In this document: in pieces, positions 5,293 to 6,420 of the stretch
Layout: every line of letters starts with the position of its first letter
Numbering within the stretch: the stretch's first letter is position 1
Source of the DNA: Candidatus Fischerbacteria bacterium RBG_13_37_8
GTDB taxonomy: Bacteria > Acidobacteriota > HRBIN11 > MFGW01
Direction: 5' to 3'
NCBI GenBank assembly: GCA_001780385.1
Contig: MFGW01000098.1
Location: 26,998 to 33,417, forward strand
DNA: 6,420 nt
The notes under the pieces: model-generated
The model's database searches: none
Seen by the model: the letters and a program-made list of their open reading frames with translations, nothing else
Told to the model about the DNA's origin: nothing
Position numbers and translations under genes: made by a program

Positions 5293-5825
5293 ACCTGTAA
5301 TAGCTTTATACTATTTTTTACCTCGGCTACCATCAAATACCCATCTTCATTGTTATCGATATAATATCGCTTGAGAAGCGAAGTAATTTGAAAACCCGCT
5401 TTCTTATATAGTCTAATAGCTGAATCATTGGATACACGCACCTCTAGCTTTATCGTTTCTATACTTAATCTATCGCCGAAATACATGCAGAATTGCAAAA
5501 ATGATGCTCCATATCCTTTGTTTCTATAACGCGGTTCTATTGCAAAATTAGCCATATGAAGTATGTTTTTTTCCTTCCATAAATCGGTATAACCTAAGAT
5601 GATTTCTTCATATCTTACCTGATGCAGCATAATCAGAAGAAAAGCATTTTTATTTACATGCAATTCATGAATAAAATAAAATTTTGACCATGGTGCTGAA
5701 AATGAAGCTCTTTCAATTCTTAAGATAATGTCTAAATCCTCTTCTCTCATAAAACGGAAAAACAATTCCGGTTTCTTTAATGAATCAATAATAATATAAT
5801 CGCTGAATTTATTTGAGCTCAGCAT
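5283..5825 (-). CDS. rimI: RimI-type GNAT N-acetyltransferase
   Basis: A GNAT-fold enzyme transferring acetyl from acetyl-CoA to a protein N-terminus; E. coli RimI modifies ribosomal protein bS18. Visible features are FSAPWS (42-47), typical of RimI; the acetyl-CoA loop R101-N-K-G104-Y-G106; LEVRVSNDSAIRLYKKAGF (127-145); and RYYIDNNEDGYLM (153-165), matching the usual YY...EDA..M ending. Glu128 and Tyr140 keep the 12-residue spacing of the E. coli catalytic pair Glu103 and Tyr115. At 180 residues it is longer than the usual 145-160: about 20 extra residues precede the domain and a 15-residue tail follows. The ATG at 5825 has AAGGAG (5836-5831) five bases upstream and overlaps tsaB by 17 bases, so the long N-terminus looks real. 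tsaB-rimI adjacency is common in bacteria. Confidence 0.9.
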   Translation of the reverse strand: MLSSNKFSDYIIIDSLKKPELFFRFMREEDLDIILRIERASFSAPWSKFYFIHELHVNKNAFLLIMLHQVRYEEIILGYTDLWKEKNILHMANFAIEPRYRNKGYGASFLQFCMYFGDRLSIETIKLEVRVSNDSAIRLYKKAGFQITSLLKRYYIDNNEDGYLMVAEVKNSIKLLQVLI

Positions 5826-6420
5826 CTGCTCTCCTTATGTATAGGGCATCTAATGCTGCAATTGAAATTTGTTCACCCTTTCCTTCAAACGTCATTTCAA
5901 GCATTGTTTTAGCAAGCAAAGTTTCTCCTGCTTCAATTTTATTAAAACCGAGGATTGAAAGGGTGTCCCGATATTTAATGGCACCTGATCCAACAAGGAT
6001 AATGCGATTTAATTGTTTGCCTGTGTAATTCAGAATTTCTTTGGGTGACAGTACCAGGCATTCTGAGAGGGGTTTCAGTGAATGTGCTCTCTTTTCGAAA
6101 TATCTGAAATATACTTCATTTCTTCCTGCATCAACCAGACTGCCTATAAAGTTACCCCTTTTTTTACAAGCATATGCAAGAAGTGAATTAGTATCGTATG
6201 TTATTATTTTAATTTTCAAAGGAAGAGCTACTCCTTTCACTACGCTTAGTCCTATTCTTAGACCTGTAAAAGAGCCCGGACCTCGATTTATTGCAATGGC
6301 AGCGCAATTTTCAATTGAAAGCTGCAACTGTTCCAACAAAAATTGAATACCTGCCAATAAACGTTGTGTATGACTGAGTTTTGTTTGTACGGCCAGCAAG
6401 CCCACTATGCGCTCCTGCAA
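5809..6420 (-). CDS. tsaB: tRNA threonylcarbamoyladenosine (t6A) biosynthesis protein TsaB, 5' end outside window
   Basis: TsaB is the ASKHA-fold scaffold that pairs with TsaD and TsaE to make t6A at position 37 of ANN-decoding tRNAs. The 203 visible codons contain SHTQRLLAGIQFLLEQLQLS (16-35), the hallmark RGPGSFTGLRIG (46-57) and VDAGRNEVYFRYF (97-109). The frame stays open at the window edge and its first codon there (TTG) is almost certainly internal. By comparison with the family, roughly 20-25 residues with the usual MILAIDTS-like start lie beyond 6420. The C-terminus ends RRADAELK after IAALDALYIRRA, a normal family ending. Its final codons carry the ribosome binding site and start of rimI, implying coupled translation. 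Confidence 0.93.
   Translation of the reverse strand: MQERIVGLLAVQTKLSHTQRLLAGIQFLLEQLQLSIENCAAIAINRGPGSFTGLRIGLSVVKGVALPLKIKIITYDTNSLLAYACKKRGNFIGSLVDAGRNEVYFRYFEKRAHSLKPLSECLVLSPKEILNYTGKQLNRIILVGSGAIKYRDTLSILGFNKIEAGETLLAKTMLEMTFEGKGEQISIAALDALYIRRADAELK

Noticed and set aside
984..6269. Recurrence of ACCTGTAA at 984, 4291, 5293 and 6262, including an 11-base match AGTACCTGTAA at 981-991 and 5290-5300
   Set aside because: Three of the four lie in coding sequence; the one at 6262 encodes part of the conserved TsaB FTGLR motif and the one at 4291 codes for a Psd strand. No wider similarity to the inverted-repeat arms extends from them, so chance is the simplest explanation.
5813..6346. Plus-strand open frames opposite tsaB (5813-6028 and 6041-6346), and similar ones opposite miaB (3001-3264) and pssA/psd (3960-4253, 4193-4375)
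   Set aside because: All are antisense to well supported conserved genes, show no family motif, and are expected by-products of coding sequence on the other strand.
1..6420. A new defence or mobile system in the window
   Set aside because: Every long gene belongs to a known housekeeping or conserved family and no transposase, toxin-antitoxin pair, nuclease-helicase cluster or integrase is seen. Only the intergenic repeats remain unexplained.

Overview
This window reads as ordinary bacterial housekeeping chromosome. It is AT-rich (roughly 35% G+C by eye, not counted), and all eight complete or partial long genes lie on the minus strand, so the transcription order runs from high to low coordinates. 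The organism is a bacterium, probably with a diderm-type membrane, because it makes phosphatidylethanolamine through a phosphatidylserine synthase/decarboxylase pair. The phylum cannot be fixed from this sequence. The unusual ParB N-terminus and the palindromic repeats between genes suggest a non-model lineage; an anammox-type planctomycete is one guess, held at low confidence.

In transcription order the layout is as follows. tsaB (5' end outside the window) overlaps rimI by 17 bases. A 179-base gap carries a hairpin and a good promoter. It is followed by a tightly coupled cluster: a small DUF465/YdcH-like coiled-coil gene, psd (TTG start, with its ribosome binding site on the preceding stop codon) and pssA (14-base overlap). 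miaB follows after 77 bases. A 258-base gap then holds a palindromic array of AGGTTA hexamers and a near-consensus sigma70-type promoter for a DUF151 bifunctional-nuclease-family gene. A 360-base gap holds GGAATGG-type heptamers, a 158-bp inverted-repeat element and a promoter for parA. The parB gene begins at a GTG inside the end of parA and runs off the window.

Functionally, psd and pssA are consecutive steps to phosphatidylethanolamine (CDP-diacylglycerol plus serine to phosphatidylserine, then decarboxylation). tsaB and miaB both serve modification of adenosine 37 of tRNA (t6A and ms2i6A respectively). rimI is the usual partner of tsaB. parA/parB form the chromosome or replicon partitioning pair.

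No defence system, CRISPR array, prophage, tRNA or rRNA is visible. The most noteworthy points are the two structured, mutually different inverted-repeat elements on either side of the DUF151 gene, the apparently leaderless parA message, and the parB start that ordinary ATG-based gene calling would miss.
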